A stretch of DNA of 64,000 nucleotides from Leclercia pneumoniae. Its GTDB lineage: Bacteria; Pseudomonadota; Gammaproteobacteria; Enterobacterales; Enterobacteriaceae. Positions 15,965 through 25,702 of this stretch are shown in pieces (position 1 is the stretch's first letter; every line of letters begins with the position of its first letter). The notes below the pieces were generated by a model. The model worked only from the letters and a program-made list of their open reading frames with translations, did no database searches and had not been told where the DNA came from. Location of the stretch: contig NZ_CP071383.1 of assembly GCF_017348915.1 (NCBI RefSeq), forward strand, positions 496,001 through 560,000, given 5' to 3'. The position numbers and the translations under genes are program-made.

Positions 15965-16666
15965 TTAACCCACTTTCAGCGCGGTACGCTGGGTATACAG
16001 GCTGTCCAGCTCACCCTGCAGCGAGCCGATCTTGTCGCGCATCAGCGCAATTTTGCTGTCCAGGTTTTCAGTGTCGCTGCCGGATTTACTCATGCTCGCA
16101 GAGACGTCTTTCCACTGTTTCTCATGCTTTTTCATATCCGTGATGGTGTTCCGCAGGTAGGCGATATTGGCATCCACCCCTTTGATTTTTTTCTGCACTT
16201 CGTCTTTTTTCACGGATTTAGCGGCCATCTCTTTTTCGATGCTGGCCAGCGTCTGCTTGTCGGAAGCGATAACCGATTTCGCTACGTTCGTGGCGCTCTG
16301 GATACGGGCATTTTCGCTTTCCACATCTTTGATCGCCGCGTCTAACTGCAGCTCTTTCGAGGCATACTTTTTACGCTGATTGTCCAGATAGGCGTTGGCA
16401 CCCATCCCCACGCCGCAGCCTGCTACCGCCGCCGCCGCCATACACACAGCTTTGTTACTGGAGTTACTGACGGCACACGCCAGCGCACCCAGCGCCGCGC
16501 CGCCGGCGCAAGCCTGCCAGCCAGATTTGTTAAAGAACTCCACATCCTGGTTGTTGGCGAGACGTGGATCGACGCCGCCACCGCTGCTGCCTGTGCTCTG
16601 ACAACCCGCCAGTACCACCAGAAGTCCGGCAACCATTGCTGTGCGTAACGCTTTAAAAGTGATCAT
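15965..16666 (-). CDS. tagQ: TagQ-like lipoprotein
   Basis: 233 aa. The lipobox is LAGCQ (Cys at about 22). A Gly/Ala-rich segment of glycine-zipper type follows (GGAALGALACAV ... GVGMGANAYLDNQRKKY), then a long coiled coil (about 105-230). The DPRLANNQDVEFFNKSGW and NAYLDNQRKKY stretches match my memory of the TagQ family, an envelope lipoprotein of the TagQRST sensor that activates PpkA in the Pseudomonas H1 type VI system. Here it follows tagT, tagS and tagR homologues in the same operon. The name is by family resemblance; no T6SS core genes are in the window. Confidence 0.72.
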   Translation of the reverse strand: MITFKALRTAMVAGLLVVLAGCQSTGSSGGGVDPRLANNQDVEFFNKSGWQACAGGAALGALACAVSNSSNKAVCMAAAAVAGCGVGMGANAYLDNQRKKYASKELQLDAAIKDVESENARIQSATNVAKSVIASDKQTLASIEKEMAAKSVKKDEVQKKIKGVDANIAYLRNTITDMKKHEKQWKDVSASMSKSGSDTENLDSKIALMRDKIGSLQGELDSLYTQRTALKVG

Positions 16667-16689
16667 TAACTGCTATCTCCTTGTCAGAA

Positions 16690-18225
16690 TTATTTATTTT
16701 TTTTACATGCCATCAACCACGCATCACGCGCGACTTTGCCATCTTTCCAGTAGCCCTGAAGGTTCTGCCAGTAGGTGTCCAGGTAGCCATTCAGGTTTGT
16801 TTTTCCGCGTGCAGCCATCTGCTGCTGGACCACAGCGATTTGCGGGTCAATGAGTGATTTGTTGTAGGTCGTGCCCATATCGACCAGCGTGTCAGCGTAA
16901 TAACTGGAGATGAAATCCAGTGCTTTTTGGTGCTGGCCAAGCTGTTCCTGCCGGCGTGAGCAGTTAGCGTCCAGTTGGCTGTCTGCGGCGCAGGTTTTGC
17001 TGTAGAGCTGATTCAGACGATCAAGAAACTCCCCATCATCTTTCATCTTGGTGCAGAGGAACGCGCCCAGTTGCAGCGAGGTGCGAATAGCCTGGTCGCG
17101 CTGTTCATCGCGCAGCTGACCGTTGGCGCGCAGTTCGGCACGCAGTTTCTCCAGCTCCTTTTTCAGCCCGTCATCCTGCACTTTGGCAGAGAGGGCGTTC
17201 AGGTTTTGCAGTGAATCCGGTGCCTTACCTTTTGCATCTGTTTTTTGCTCGCTGCCCAGCGCCTGCCACTCTTTCTCAATCTCTTTCACGCGATCGCGGG
17301 AGGTGAGGGTGGTCGAGACCATCACCAGGCGCACGCCGGTGGTTTTACTGACGTTCTCGCCGCTTTCGCTGTAATAAGGCTCTTCACCGCGTAGAGCGCT
17401 GCGGATATCCCCCTGGGTCGTGACGTAGCTACCGCCGCGCACCACATAGCCGCCCGCCTTACCATGCAGGCGATCCAGCTTGTTCAGGCGGAAGGGTTCA
17501 AACATCATCTCCGCAACGTTACCGAGGATGTCATGCAGGCCGAGCGGGTTGGGTTTTAACAGGCCCGTCAGCTGCAATTTGCCGTTGGCCGACTGCGCTC
17601 CCGCATACCAGACGTAGCCATTCAGCCCCTCCGGCATCGGGAAATGCACATCGCGAAATTCTGAGGGTGAGACCGCCAGCCCGCCACGGGCTGCAAATTC
17701 CCACTCGGTTTCGGTTGGCAGGCGCAGGAAGCCCGGCTGGCCATCGTCTTTTGGCAGCGCGGCGAGTTTCTCTTTCCGCAGCCAGAGGTTGTATTGATTG
17801 GCGAAGGCCATTGCGTCCATCCAGCCAATGTTCACTTTTGGCAGGCGGCCTTTCATGTCGGCCTTTGGGCACTCCCCTGAGAGGGCGCGGAACTGAAGGT
17901 CGCTCAGTTCATACTTTGCCATCAGGTAATAACGGCCTTTGTTCTTCTGGTCCGGGAAGCTGCCGGCAATATGCTCCTGGCGCGCTTGCTCTACGTAACC
18001 CCATTCATCGCCCTCCTGACCGAGGGTGATATTGTAATCTTCCAGGGGCTTGTTCTGCGGAATGGCGACCTTGCGGAAAGCCATCGCGCCATCGCACGGC
18101 ATGGGCAGTATCACATCGTCTGCCAGCGGCTTCGGGTTCCAGAATTTTTCATCCCAGGTGGCCTGCACGGCGCAGGAGTAACCCAGGCCCATCAGCGTCA
18201 GGCCCAGTGCCAGTTTAAATTTCAC
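16690..18225 (-). CDS. tagR: TagR-like periplasmic FGE/SUMF1-domain protein
   Basis: 511 aa from GTG 18225 (GGAG about 8 bp upstream), giving the signal peptide KFKLALGLTLMGLGYSCAVQA. The formylglycine-generating-enzyme-like domain (about 40-305) shows RLPTETEWEFAARGG, HDILGNVAEMMFEPF and VVRGGSYVT...IRSALRGEE, without evident paired active-site cysteines, as in non-catalytic family members. The C-terminal 200 residues form a coiled coil. TagR is the periplasmic partner of TagS/TagT in the type VI threonine-phosphorylation pathway. The start overlaps the permease gene end by 11 bp, so translation is coupled. A longer TTG start at 18246 is possible. Confidence 0.78.
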   Translation of the reverse strand: MKFKLALGLTLMGLGYSCAVQATWDEKFWNPKPLADDVILPMPCDGAMAFRKVAIPQNKPLEDYNITLGQEGDEWGYVEQARQEHIAGSFPDQKNKGRYYLMAKYELSDLQFRALSGECPKADMKGRLPKVNIGWMDAMAFANQYNLWLRKEKLAALPKDDGQPGFLRLPTETEWEFAARGGLAVSPSEFRDVHFPMPEGLNGYVWYAGAQSANGKLQLTGLLKPNPLGLHDILGNVAEMMFEPFRLNKLDRLHGKAGGYVVRGGSYVTTQGDIRSALRGEEPYYSESGENVSKTTGVRLVMVSTTLTSRDRVKEIEKEWQALGSEQKTDAKGKAPDSLQNLNALSAKVQDDGLKKELEKLRAELRANGQLRDEQRDQAIRTSLQLGAFLCTKMKDDGEFLDRLNQLYSKTCAADSQLDANCSRRQEQLGQHQKALDFISSYYADTLVDMGTTYNKSLIDPQIAVVQQQMAARGKTNLNGYLDTYWQNLQGYWKDGKVARDAWLMACKKNK

Positions 18226-19447
18226 GTAAACTCTCCGCAGGTTCAATCTTCAGGGCGCGTATGGCCCCGATAGCGGCAACGCTGAGTGCAACGACCAGCA
18301 CGCACAGTAGCGCTGCCAAAAAATGAAGGGGTTCGAGGTGGCAGACAAACGCCCGATCAGGTAACGATGCGCCAAGCACCCGGTTAAACAGCGCGCTGCC
18401 CAGCAGGTAGAGCACCAGCCCGGCACCGAAAGCTACGCCCGTCAGGCACAGGGCCTGAATCACAATGAACAGTGTTACCGCGCGTCGACGGAAACCGAGC
18501 AGCCGCAGCACCGCCATGTCTTTACGTTTGCGATCGATGTTGGCAATAAAGGCGCCGATCAACGAGGCGATGCAGCCGGTCGCTGAGATCCAGGCGATCA
18601 CCCCAAAGATGACGCCCAGCACGCGATCGATGGCACGTACGGCTTCGATCTGTGCCGACTGGGTGACCGCTTCAATGTGTTGTGCTTCCAGCCAGCGAGC
18701 CAGCGCGGAGACATCATCCAGTGAGCGGGCGTAAACGCGGGCACGCGAGAAGCGCGTGCGCTCTCTGGGCGGCTTGCCTGCGCTTACTTGCAACAGCGGT
18801 ACCTGGTAGCCGTCGCGGTAATCCTCCAGCGCGACCAACAGCGGCAGGGTGATAAAGGCGCCAGCCCGGGCAAAGCGGGCGTCATCCAGTATGCCGCTAA
18901 CCGTCAGGGCGAAGGCGGCACGCTGGTTTTGACCGTCAATTTTACGGCTGACCATCAGGCGAAATGTCTCTCCAGGCTTCAGGTCGAGCCGACGAGCGGC
19001 GCTGGCGCTGAGCACCACCTCACGATCCTGACGCGGTACGGCAACGCCCGCCAGCAGCGGATCTCCGGCGCCGGTGGGGATCACCTCGGCGCCGGCCACA
19101 AAGTGCTGCCCATCGCGCACCAGATCCGCCTGGGTATTCAGCGATCGGGTCAGTGGGATCGAAAAGCCCACTTCCGGGCGTTCAGCCAGCCGTTCCAGCC
19201 AGTTAAAATCGTAATTACCGTTGCCGGTGATCCGCACCTCCCGGGTACGAGGATCCTCCAGAAGCTGGTGGCGTAGCTGGCTGACGATGCCATTTTTCAG
19301 CCCAAAAAGCAGAAGCAGCGGGGCAATCACGGCGATAAGCGAAAAGATGATGCACAGGGCAACTTTACGATCGTGGATCAGATCGCGGAACGCCATGCGC
19401 CATAGCAGCCCACGTTCAGGCGGCCGGTCAAGCGGGCAGGAAGACAC
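18215..19447 (-). CDS. tagS: TagS-like ABC transporter permease (FtsX/LolC type)
   Basis: 410 aa from GTG 19447, selected because GAGGAGG lies 6 bp before it; this overlaps the ATPase gene end by 20 bp. One helix near the N-terminus (about 35-55) is followed by a large periplasmic domain (about 60-280) and three C-terminal helices, the FtsX/MacB-like topology of mechanotransmission-type permeases. With the TagT-like ATPase it forms an inner-membrane ABC complex that, in type VI systems, relays periplasmic TagQ/TagR information to PpkA rather than transporting a solute. ATG 19396 is an alternative start. Confidence 0.8.
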   Translation of the reverse strand: MSSCPLDRPPERGLLWRMAFRDLIHDRKVALCIIFSLIAVIAPLLLLFGLKNGIVSQLRHQLLEDPRTREVRITGNGNYDFNWLERLAERPEVGFSIPLTRSLNTQADLVRDGQHFVAGAEVIPTGAGDPLLAGVAVPRQDREVVLSASAARRLDLKPGETFRLMVSRKIDGQNQRAAFALTVSGILDDARFARAGAFITLPLLVALEDYRDGYQVPLLQVSAGKPPRERTRFSRARVYARSLDDVSALARWLEAQHIEAVTQSAQIEAVRAIDRVLGVIFGVIAWISATGCIASLIGAFIANIDRKRKDMAVLRLLGFRRRAVTLFIVIQALCLTGVAFGAGLVLYLLGSALFNRVLGASLPDRAFVCHLEPLHFLAALLCVLVVALSVAAIGAIRALKIEPAESLREI

Positions 19448-20114
19448 TTTTCCCCTCCTCAATGCTGGCGGTATAGCGTTTAAGGCCATAGTGATCCACG
19501 CGTTGCCAGTCGTGACTGACGACGATCGCCGTCATCTCCAGGCTGTGCACCATTTCGACGATCAGCGCAAACAGACGGCTGGCGTTATCGGGATCCAGCG
19601 CGGCGGTCGGTTCATCTGCCAACAACAAACGCGGCTGGTGGGCGATGGCGCGAATAAATGCCACGCGCTGGCGCTCACCGATAGAGAGCCGGGAAGGCAG
19701 GCTCTTTAGCAGGTGACGCACGCCAAGGGTGTCGATGGCTGTCTCCAGCCAGGGGGAGTGGGTGGCCATGCCCGCCAGCCGTCGCGCCAGAGTGATGTTC
19801 TCCATCACCGGTAGCCACGGCAGCAGCCCGCCATGTTGCAGCATAAACCCCAGTTCGTGGGCACGAATGGCAGCCAGCGTGGGCTCGTCCTCGGCCAGCA
19901 ACGGGGCAGCAATATCTCGCTCACCCAACTGATAAACCCCAAGGGAGCCCGGACGCAAAATTGCGCCGGTCATCTCCAGCAGCGTGCTTTTACCACAGCC
20001 GCTGGGACCAGTGAGCGCCGCCACTTCACCGGGCCGGAGCGTTAGCTCCGGCAGCGAGACGTAGAAGCCCTGCGGCCCGCCCCGGCGGATGTCCATATCA
20101 CGAATGTGAAGCAT
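19428..20114 (-). CDS. tagT: TagT-like ABC transporter ATP-binding protein (LolD type)
   Basis: 228 aa. Walker A is GPSGCGKS (36-43), the signature is LSIGERQRV (a LSGGE variant with Ile for Gly), Walker B is LLLADEP and the switch His is in VVSHDW. All ATPase motifs are present. The start ATG overlaps the stop of the von Willebrand protein gene as TGATG, so the two are co-translated. It is the cytoplasmic motor of the permease encoded next and resembles MacB/LolD-type ATPases as well as TagT; the gene context decides for TagT. Confidence 0.82.
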   Translation of the reverse strand: MLHIRDMDIRRGGPQGFYVSLPELTLRPGEVAALTGPSGCGKSTLLEMTGAILRPGSLGVYQLGERDIAAPLLAEDEPTLAAIRAHELGFMLQHGGLLPWLPVMENITLARRLAGMATHSPWLETAIDTLGVRHLLKSLPSRLSIGERQRVAFIRAIAHQPRLLLADEPTAALDPDNASRLFALIVEMVHSLEMTAIVVSHDWQRVDHYGLKRYTASIEEGKSVFLPA

Positions 20115-22069
20115 CAGGGCAGGTTCTCCAGCGGAACCGGATAGACGTTATCGCGCGGGTCGCTGTCGGGTGCCAGAGCAACCCAGCGATCGGCATCTTC
20201 GTTATAGCGCTGGTAGTAGTTGAGCTTGGTATTCAGGCGGCGGATAAAGCGCTCCTGTTCCAGTCCATCCCAGCTCTTCCAGGTCTCTTCATCCAGGCTC
20301 AGTACTTCACTCAGATACGGCAGGCTTTCGATGTATTCTCCCAGCAGGCCCATTTCACCAAGGCGGGTCGCATTTTTGCCTTTTGCCTGGTTAGGATCGT
20401 TGCCCATGGTGGCGGCCAGCGATCGCAGGCTGGCGAACATATCGTCCGGGGAGATCATCCCTTCGTTGGCGGCGTTGACGATCTTCTTCATCACGTCGCT
20501 CAGATCGCTCAGCTCGCTTTTGGTCAGCAGGACGCGCACTTCAGTCGCCGGGATATTCTGATTTACCAGATCGCGATCGCTGATCCAGGATTTGAACACC
20601 GGCGGGGCCTGCGTCCCCTGTTTTTCGCCCAGGTAAGCCAGACGCATCGCTTTACTCAGCTTCTCGGCATCGCTTAGCAACGGATCGGCTTTCTTGCCCG
20701 CGTATTCCGGGCTGGCACCCAGAGCGCTGCCTGCCGTCTCTTCACCACTCCAGGCCGTTTTGATCTGGCCGGCGATGGCGCTGGAAAGACTATCCACAAT
20801 GGTACCAAAGCTATTCACGTCGCCGGAATCGATCGGGTAATAGAGCGGCTTATGCAGGAACGGATTGAGGGTCAACTCCTGATACTGGGCCGCGGCGGAA
20901 GCGTGGTTTTTCTTACCGCCCGGTGTTTTCAGGTGCAGGGTATAAAGCGCCACCCCGCGGTATGCTGCCTCCTGGCGCACCTGCTCCGCACCCAGGTGGG
21001 TGGAGGAGAGGCTGTCGGTACCGTCGAGCGCACCCGCATCGGTGATTAACACCACATAGCGTGCGCCGAACTGCGTCCAGTCCACTTTATCCAGCGCGGT
21101 CATCACGCCGCCGTAGGCGTCTTCATCAACTTTGCTGCTGGAGACCGTGGCCTGCTTTAGGTCATGCACTTTGGCGAGGAAATCTTTGCCATCTTTTACC
21201 GTGTTCGGATCGACATACATTTTGGCGTCGTATTCCAGACCTGGCACCGCTTTTACGCTGGAGCGGTAGGCAACCAGGCCAAATTTCACTTTGTCCTGAA
21301 GTTTCTCTTTTTCGATCTGTTTGTAGATCTTGTCGATCGCCTCTTTGGTGCGATCAATGTACGGCCCCATTGAGATAGTCGAGTCGATTACGAAGACCAC
21401 CGATGCCGAGAAGCCCTTCATCATGTTCTTCTCATCGGTCGCTTTAGCCGGCGCGGCGGTGCTCGCTTTCTCAGTGACCGAGGCCACGTTCAGCACCCGC
21501 ACCTGGAAACCGGTATCGGTAAAGACATCATCGGAACCAAGCACCGGCAGCAGGTAGAAGTTTTTCAGCTGATCGACCATGTAGTCGGGTTCACGAGCCA
21601 GCACCTGCGGCACCGGCTTATGCTGATTCAGACTGGCGACCATCGGCTCCAGCGCTGCCGCGGGTTTAGGGTTGTTTAGCAGCGACTCCACGTCGCTTTT
21701 CTCTTTGAAGAACAGCATCGGGTGGCGCCCGGCGGGGTTGGTAAAGGCCAGCGTGAGCTGGACTTTCCAGTCGACGGTGCAGGCGGCTTTCATCCAGCCA
21801 GAAACATGGCCGAAGCTGTCTGGCCCAACCTGCAGCCACTCGTCCTGGCCCTGCTTTTCACGTTGATAGACATAAAAGCGGCTGAACGCGGGCTGCTCTT
21901 TGCCTGCTTCGCCCGCTTTAGCAGCCAACTGGCAGCCCGGATAAGTAAGCACGCGCTGGAACAGGGTGTGTTTCCCTTCCTGCAGCAGCGGCTGCGTGTC
22001 GGCGCCCCAGGCGGGCAGACTTAACGCCGCCGCGCACAGCAGGCCGCTGAACCCATGACTTTTTCTCAT
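20114..22069 (-). CDS. Periplasmic von Willebrand A protein related to the PpkA sensor part
   Basis: 651 aa with signal peptide 1-22 (LLCAAALSLPAWGA). Residues 25-200 form an all-beta region. A vWA domain (about 222-430) carries the MIDAS motif DSTIS (229-233) and the second Asp in VVLITDAG, so metal binding is likely. The C-terminal 200 residues are helical. FVIDSTISMGPYIDR is close to the vWA portion of T6SS kinase PpkA, but no kinase domain or membrane anchor is present. It lies between a membrane TPR-like protein and tagT, suggesting that it receives or relays the TagQRST envelope signal. Its stop overlaps the tagT start. Confidence 0.78.
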   Translation of the reverse strand: MRKSHGFSGLLCAAALSLPAWGADTQPLLQEGKHTLFQRVLTYPGCQLAAKAGEAGKEQPAFSRFYVYQREKQGQDEWLQVGPDSFGHVSGWMKAACTVDWKVQLTLAFTNPAGRHPMLFFKEKSDVESLLNNPKPAAALEPMVASLNQHKPVPQVLAREPDYMVDQLKNFYLLPVLGSDDVFTDTGFQVRVLNVASVTEKASTAAPAKATDEKNMMKGFSASVVFVIDSTISMGPYIDRTKEAIDKIYKQIEKEKLQDKVKFGLVAYRSSVKAVPGLEYDAKMYVDPNTVKDGKDFLAKVHDLKQATVSSSKVDEDAYGGVMTALDKVDWTQFGARYVVLITDAGALDGTDSLSSTHLGAEQVRQEAAYRGVALYTLHLKTPGGKKNHASAAAQYQELTLNPFLHKPLYYPIDSGDVNSFGTIVDSLSSAIAGQIKTAWSGEETAGSALGASPEYAGKKADPLLSDAEKLSKAMRLAYLGEKQGTQAPPVFKSWISDRDLVNQNIPATEVRVLLTKSELSDLSDVMKKIVNAANEGMISPDDMFASLRSLAATMGNDPNQAKGKNATRLGEMGLLGEYIESLPYLSEVLSLDEETWKSWDGLEQERFIRRLNTKLNYYQRYNEDADRWVALAPDSDPRDNVYPVPLENLP

Positions 22070-22078
22070 TATTTCGTC

Positions 22079-23044
22079 CTATTTTTTCAGCTCAGCTAAA
22101 CGGGCTTTCGCTTCGGCGTTTTGCGGATCCTGATTCACCACCGCTTCGTACCAGTAGCTGGCCGTTTGCGGGTCGGGGCTGAAGCACCCGTCCGCCTGGG
22201 CGGATTTCGGGTCATACTCCTGGGCGTAGCGCATCGCCATCTGCGTATCGCCAGACTGCGCTTTATAGGCATACAGGCGTTGGGCGATATCGCAGCGTTT
22301 GTCGGCTTTGGCTTTGGTAATCACATCCAGCAGTTGGGCGCTGCTTGGCTGGCTACGCAGGCAGCCTTTTACGAACTCCATGTCATTGCCACTGCTCATC
22401 TGCTCATCCCCACAGGGACCGCTGATTTTCGCTACCGGGGCGGCGGCAGGTGCGGGGGCGGAGGCGTCGGCAGTTGCAGGTTTATGCATAAACCACCATC
22501 CGGCAGCAGCGGCGGCCAGCAGCAGGGCAACCACGGCGAGGATAATGGCGATCGGCGCTTTCCGTTTTGCCGGGGCCGCGGGCGGTGCGTCGACTACCGG
22601 TTCTGGCGCCGGCGCTGGCGGCTCGATCGCCGGCTCGGGCTGAACCGGTGGGGCAACGTCCAGGGTTTGGCTATTCTCTGCCAGCGGATTTTCTCCCCCT
22701 GCCTGCGAGCTCAGCAAACCGTCTGTGATAGCCAGGATACCCATATCCCGGGTACTGCTGTCTTTAATGGCGATACGATACGCCGCCTGGCGGTTAGCCA
22801 GCAGCGGGTCAATAAACGACGGACCGACCTGCACGGCAGGAACGTCGTCCATCACGCTCAGTGCAGGCAGGCCGAGGAACATTTCGCTGCTCACCCATCC
22901 GCCGCGGCTGTCGAGATACAGGTTGTCCTGGTTACGCAGGATGGAGATCTCAACGCCCTCGGTGCCCCCTTTCCAGCCTTTAAGGAGCAGAGTGGCGTAG
23001 CCAGGGTTGACGGGCTCTAAGGGTTTTAGTTCGGGTTTGATCAC
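22079..23044 (-). CDS. Single-pass membrane protein with periplasmic TPR-like domain
   Basis: 321 aa from GTG 23044 (GGAGTAA upstream). The cytoplasmic N-terminal domain (1-115) is beta-rich and not recognised. A Pro/Ala-rich linker (about 130-160), one membrane helix (about 164-186) and a Cys-containing C-terminal domain (about 215-321) with helical repeats of Sel1/TPR character follow. It sits 6 bp after srfC. The N-in topology would connect the cytosolic SrfB/SrfC pair with the periplasmic vWA/Tag proteins; that bridging role is inferred from topology and position. Confidence 0.75.
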   Translation of the reverse strand: MIKPELKPLEPVNPGYATLLLKGWKGGTEGVEISILRNQDNLYLDSRGGWVSSEMFLGLPALSVMDDVPAVQVGPSFIDPLLANRQAAYRIAIKDSSTRDMGILAITDGLLSSQAGGENPLAENSQTLDVAPPVQPEPAIEPPAPAPEPVVDAPPAAPAKRKAPIAIILAVVALLLAAAAAGWWFMHKPATADASAPAPAAAPVAKISGPCGDEQMSSGNDMEFVKGCLRSQPSSAQLLDVITKAKADKRCDIAQRLYAYKAQSGDTQMAMRYAQEYDPKSAQADGCFSPDPQTASYWYEAVVNQDPQNAEAKARLAELKK

Positions 23045-23050
23045 GTCCGG

Positions 23051-25702
23051 TTACTCCTGTGAACGCTGAATAAGGTGAAGAATGGCTCCCAGCTTTTCGT
23101 TCTGCGCCACGCTGATTTCACGGCCGGCGGAATGTCCGGCATTCTCGGTGATGAGTGCTTCCAGACCGATCAGCCAGTCGAGGATGAAATAGCCGCTGTA
23201 GTTCAGCTGCTGCGGCGTGAGGCTGACCAGCCGCTCGTCATCCTTCCACACTACGCTGTCGCACTGGGCAGGGCGGGTGAAGATAGGCTGATCGGGCTGG
23301 TTCTGGCGGGTCGGGCGCTTCTTCTCCGGCACGCTTTGATAGCCGAGCCAGGTCATAAAGTCGCTCATCACGTGCAGCACGCGAGAGACCTGGCGATCCA
23401 CCATCCGATCGCGACGCACGCCGTCCTGCTCGGTGTTCTGCATCACGCTAACCAGCGCGTCTTCGGCACGCAGGCGCAGCAAACCGGTGATCAGTTCATC
23501 CACCAGCTCCTCGGCGGTGGCGCGCGGCAGGCCTATATAATTGAGCATCGCCGGAGTTTCCGGCAGGCCGCGCAGGTGGTTGATCCAGTGCTGCACGCTC
23601 TGACGGGCAAAGGCAACTTCGTGGCTATGGGTCTTAATGCCCGAGATACCGTCATCAAGGCCATCTCCAAGACCGATATCAAAGATATCTGCCTCTTCCT
23701 GGACTTCAGGCAGGGTGACCTGCTGCATGTACAGCGCATGGAGTGAGCGGCGAGTTGGCACCAGCCGTGCCAGCAGTTCACCGTGCATGCCGTTGCGTTT
23801 TTTCACCGCCGCCACAATCTCCTGCGCGATGCGGGCTTTCTTCGCTACCTCTTCTTCACCATCGGGCTGATACCAGTTGCCCAGACCGCCTTCCACCAGA
23901 TCGTGACGGCTCTCTTCGAGCTGCTCGGCAATGCGTTCAAGCTTGTTCTCCGGACGCGCAACCTGGCTCAGGTAGTTCGCCATTCGGCTCATCCCACCGT
24001 CGTTAAGGTTGAGCATCGCGTCCCAGGCCTCGGCCGGCGAGGCGATGTAGCGATTTACGGCTTCGTCTTCGAGGAAGGTTTTACGCATCAGCGTCAACTG
24101 ATCGGCATTCTCTTCGCTGAAGGCGACTTCGCTACCGCCGCTCACCCGGATAAACGGCGTTTGCATGCCCGGTTTACGCACCAGGAAGGTGTTGTTGAAG
24201 GTTTCACCCTTCTTCCACTCGGACATCCAGCTGTATTTGCCGAATTTCTCCAGCATCGCCATTTTGATCATTCCGCCCTGTCCCCAGTACTGACGAAGCA
24301 ACGCTTCTTCGTGAGACAGTGCGCTGGTGATGCGGTTATCGAACATGGTTAAAGCCCAGACCAGCCCCGGTAAGCGGCGGCTGCGCACATCGGCATCGGC
24401 GCCCTGGGTGCGGCAGATCCACTCGTCCAGCGCATCGCCGACGTCCTTCACGTCAGACTGCTTGGCGGAGGCGGTACAGAGCACCAGAACGTTCATCTCC
24501 TGGTTTTCGGTATAACGCTCAAAGAGGTAGGCCACTTTACCGCGCAGGATCAGCTCAGCCAGACGGCTACCGCCTTCGCTCTCTGCCGACTGGGCACCGA
24601 AGGCATCGATCGACATACGGCCGCGATAACCCGGGAAATCAAGCAGATCCACGTGATCAAACAGCGGTTCGGTAGTCGGTGCGGAGAGTGGAACGTGCAA
24701 CTCGGCCGTGAGCACTGTCAGTTCGGCCAGCGAGATGGCGACAGGCGAGGCCAGTTGGCCTTCCTGCAACGGGCAGACTTCAATGCGTTGGTCGTTCGGC
24801 TGATTAAGGTGTTCCAGCATATCGACATTCATGATGCTGTTTTTCTGGATCAGCAGGCCGTTCTCTTCTACCACCAGCGTGCTTAGCGGCGCGCGTACTT
24901 CCTGTACGCCACCCAGACGTTGCAGCGTCTGGGCAAAATGGCCATACGCCTGAGTTAGTTCGGGCACCTCTCCCCAGAGCACCGAGAAGAGTTGCGCGCG
25001 ATCGTCAGTGGTCAGCCACGGCGCAAGATTCACCGCCTGTGGCCAGTAATGCAGGGCGAAGCGGCTTTGGGTTTTTCCAGCATGGCGGATGAGGTAGTCC
25101 CAGAAGGAGACGACGTCATCTTCTGTAACGCCCGGAACCCGCGTTGGGCGACGACGTTTTTCCAGCGTTGCCAGCAGGTCACGGATCCGTCCTTCGTCAT
25201 ACTCCCAGTCGAACTTCTCCTGGTTGAAGTCATGCACAAAGGCGTTGGCGAGGATTTTCGCCATCTCCACTTCGCTAAAGAGCTGCAGTTTGACCGGCCA
25301 GTTTTTATCGTCTTCGTGCTTCAGACGACTAAAGCGTGTTACCAGACCGGTTGCCTCTTTCCCGCCGCCTGGCGGGTTAATATGGGTCAGAAAGTCGAGC
25401 TGATGTCCGCCGAGCTGGGTGCCCAGCTTGCCATTCTCACCTGCGGCAAGCGCCGAAATCAGGTATGACTTGCCCGCCTGCGACAGGCCAAAGAAGCCGA
25501 TAGTCATCGGTCGCGCCGCCGCCTGCGCCAGTCGACGCGCTTTGTTGCGACTGCGGCGCAAATTTAGCGTCAGTCGGTCGGCTTCGGTGTTCAGACGTGG
25601 TGCGTCATGGCGGACGGAAGCAATCCAGTCGATAGCCTGACCGGCGCCTTGCTCAACGCCCTGCCAGCCCTGAACGATCTTTGCAGAATTAAGGGTACTC
25701 AT
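23051..25702 (-). CDS. srfC: SrfC, dynamin-like large GTPase (virulence factor family)
   Basis: 883 aa, near the usual SrfC length. The P-loop is GLSQAGKS (72-79), the switch II-type motif is DLLDFPG (352-358) and a guanine-specificity-like strand is LVWALTMFDNR (about 450). Large insertions and a helical C-terminus give a dynamin-like profile. SrfC was named in Salmonella as part of the SsrB-regulated srfABC operon. Its ATG overlaps the srfB stop as TAATG, so SrfB and SrfC are coupled and likely work as a pair. The cellular target is not established; I expect membrane or chaperone-type remodelling. Confidence 0.85.
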   Translation of the reverse strand: MSTLNSAKIVQGWQGVEQGAGQAIDWIASVRHDAPRLNTEADRLTLNLRRSRNKARRLAQAAARPMTIGFFGLSQAGKSYLISALAAGENGKLGTQLGGHQLDFLTHINPPGGGKEATGLVTRFSRLKHEDDKNWPVKLQLFSEVEMAKILANAFVHDFNQEKFDWEYDEGRIRDLLATLEKRRRPTRVPGVTEDDVVSFWDYLIRHAGKTQSRFALHYWPQAVNLAPWLTTDDRAQLFSVLWGEVPELTQAYGHFAQTLQRLGGVQEVRAPLSTLVVEENGLLIQKNSIMNVDMLEHLNQPNDQRIEVCPLQEGQLASPVAISLAELTVLTAELHVPLSAPTTEPLFDHVDLLDFPGYRGRMSIDAFGAQSAESEGGSRLAELILRGKVAYLFERYTENQEMNVLVLCTASAKQSDVKDVGDALDEWICRTQGADADVRSRRLPGLVWALTMFDNRITSALSHEEALLRQYWGQGGMIKMAMLEKFGKYSWMSEWKKGETFNNTFLVRKPGMQTPFIRVSGGSEVAFSEENADQLTLMRKTFLEDEAVNRYIASPAEAWDAMLNLNDGGMSRMANYLSQVARPENKLERIAEQLEESRHDLVEGGLGNWYQPDGEEEVAKKARIAQEIVAAVKKRNGMHGELLARLVPTRRSLHALYMQQVTLPEVQEEADIFDIGLGDGLDDGISGIKTHSHEVAFARQSVQHWINHLRGLPETPAMLNYIGLPRATAEELVDELITGLLRLRAEDALVSVMQNTEQDGVRRDRMVDRQVSRVLHVMSDFMTWLGYQSVPEKKRPTRQNQPDQPIFTRPAQCDSVVWKDDERLVSLTPQQLNYSGYFILDWLIGLEALITENAGHSAGREISVAQNEKLGAILHLIQRSQE

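Noticed and set aside
22121-23020. Plus-strand frame of 299 codons opposite the TPR-like membrane protein
   Set aside because: Composition (Arg, Gly, His-rich) and lack of a ribosome site mark it as a shadow frame.
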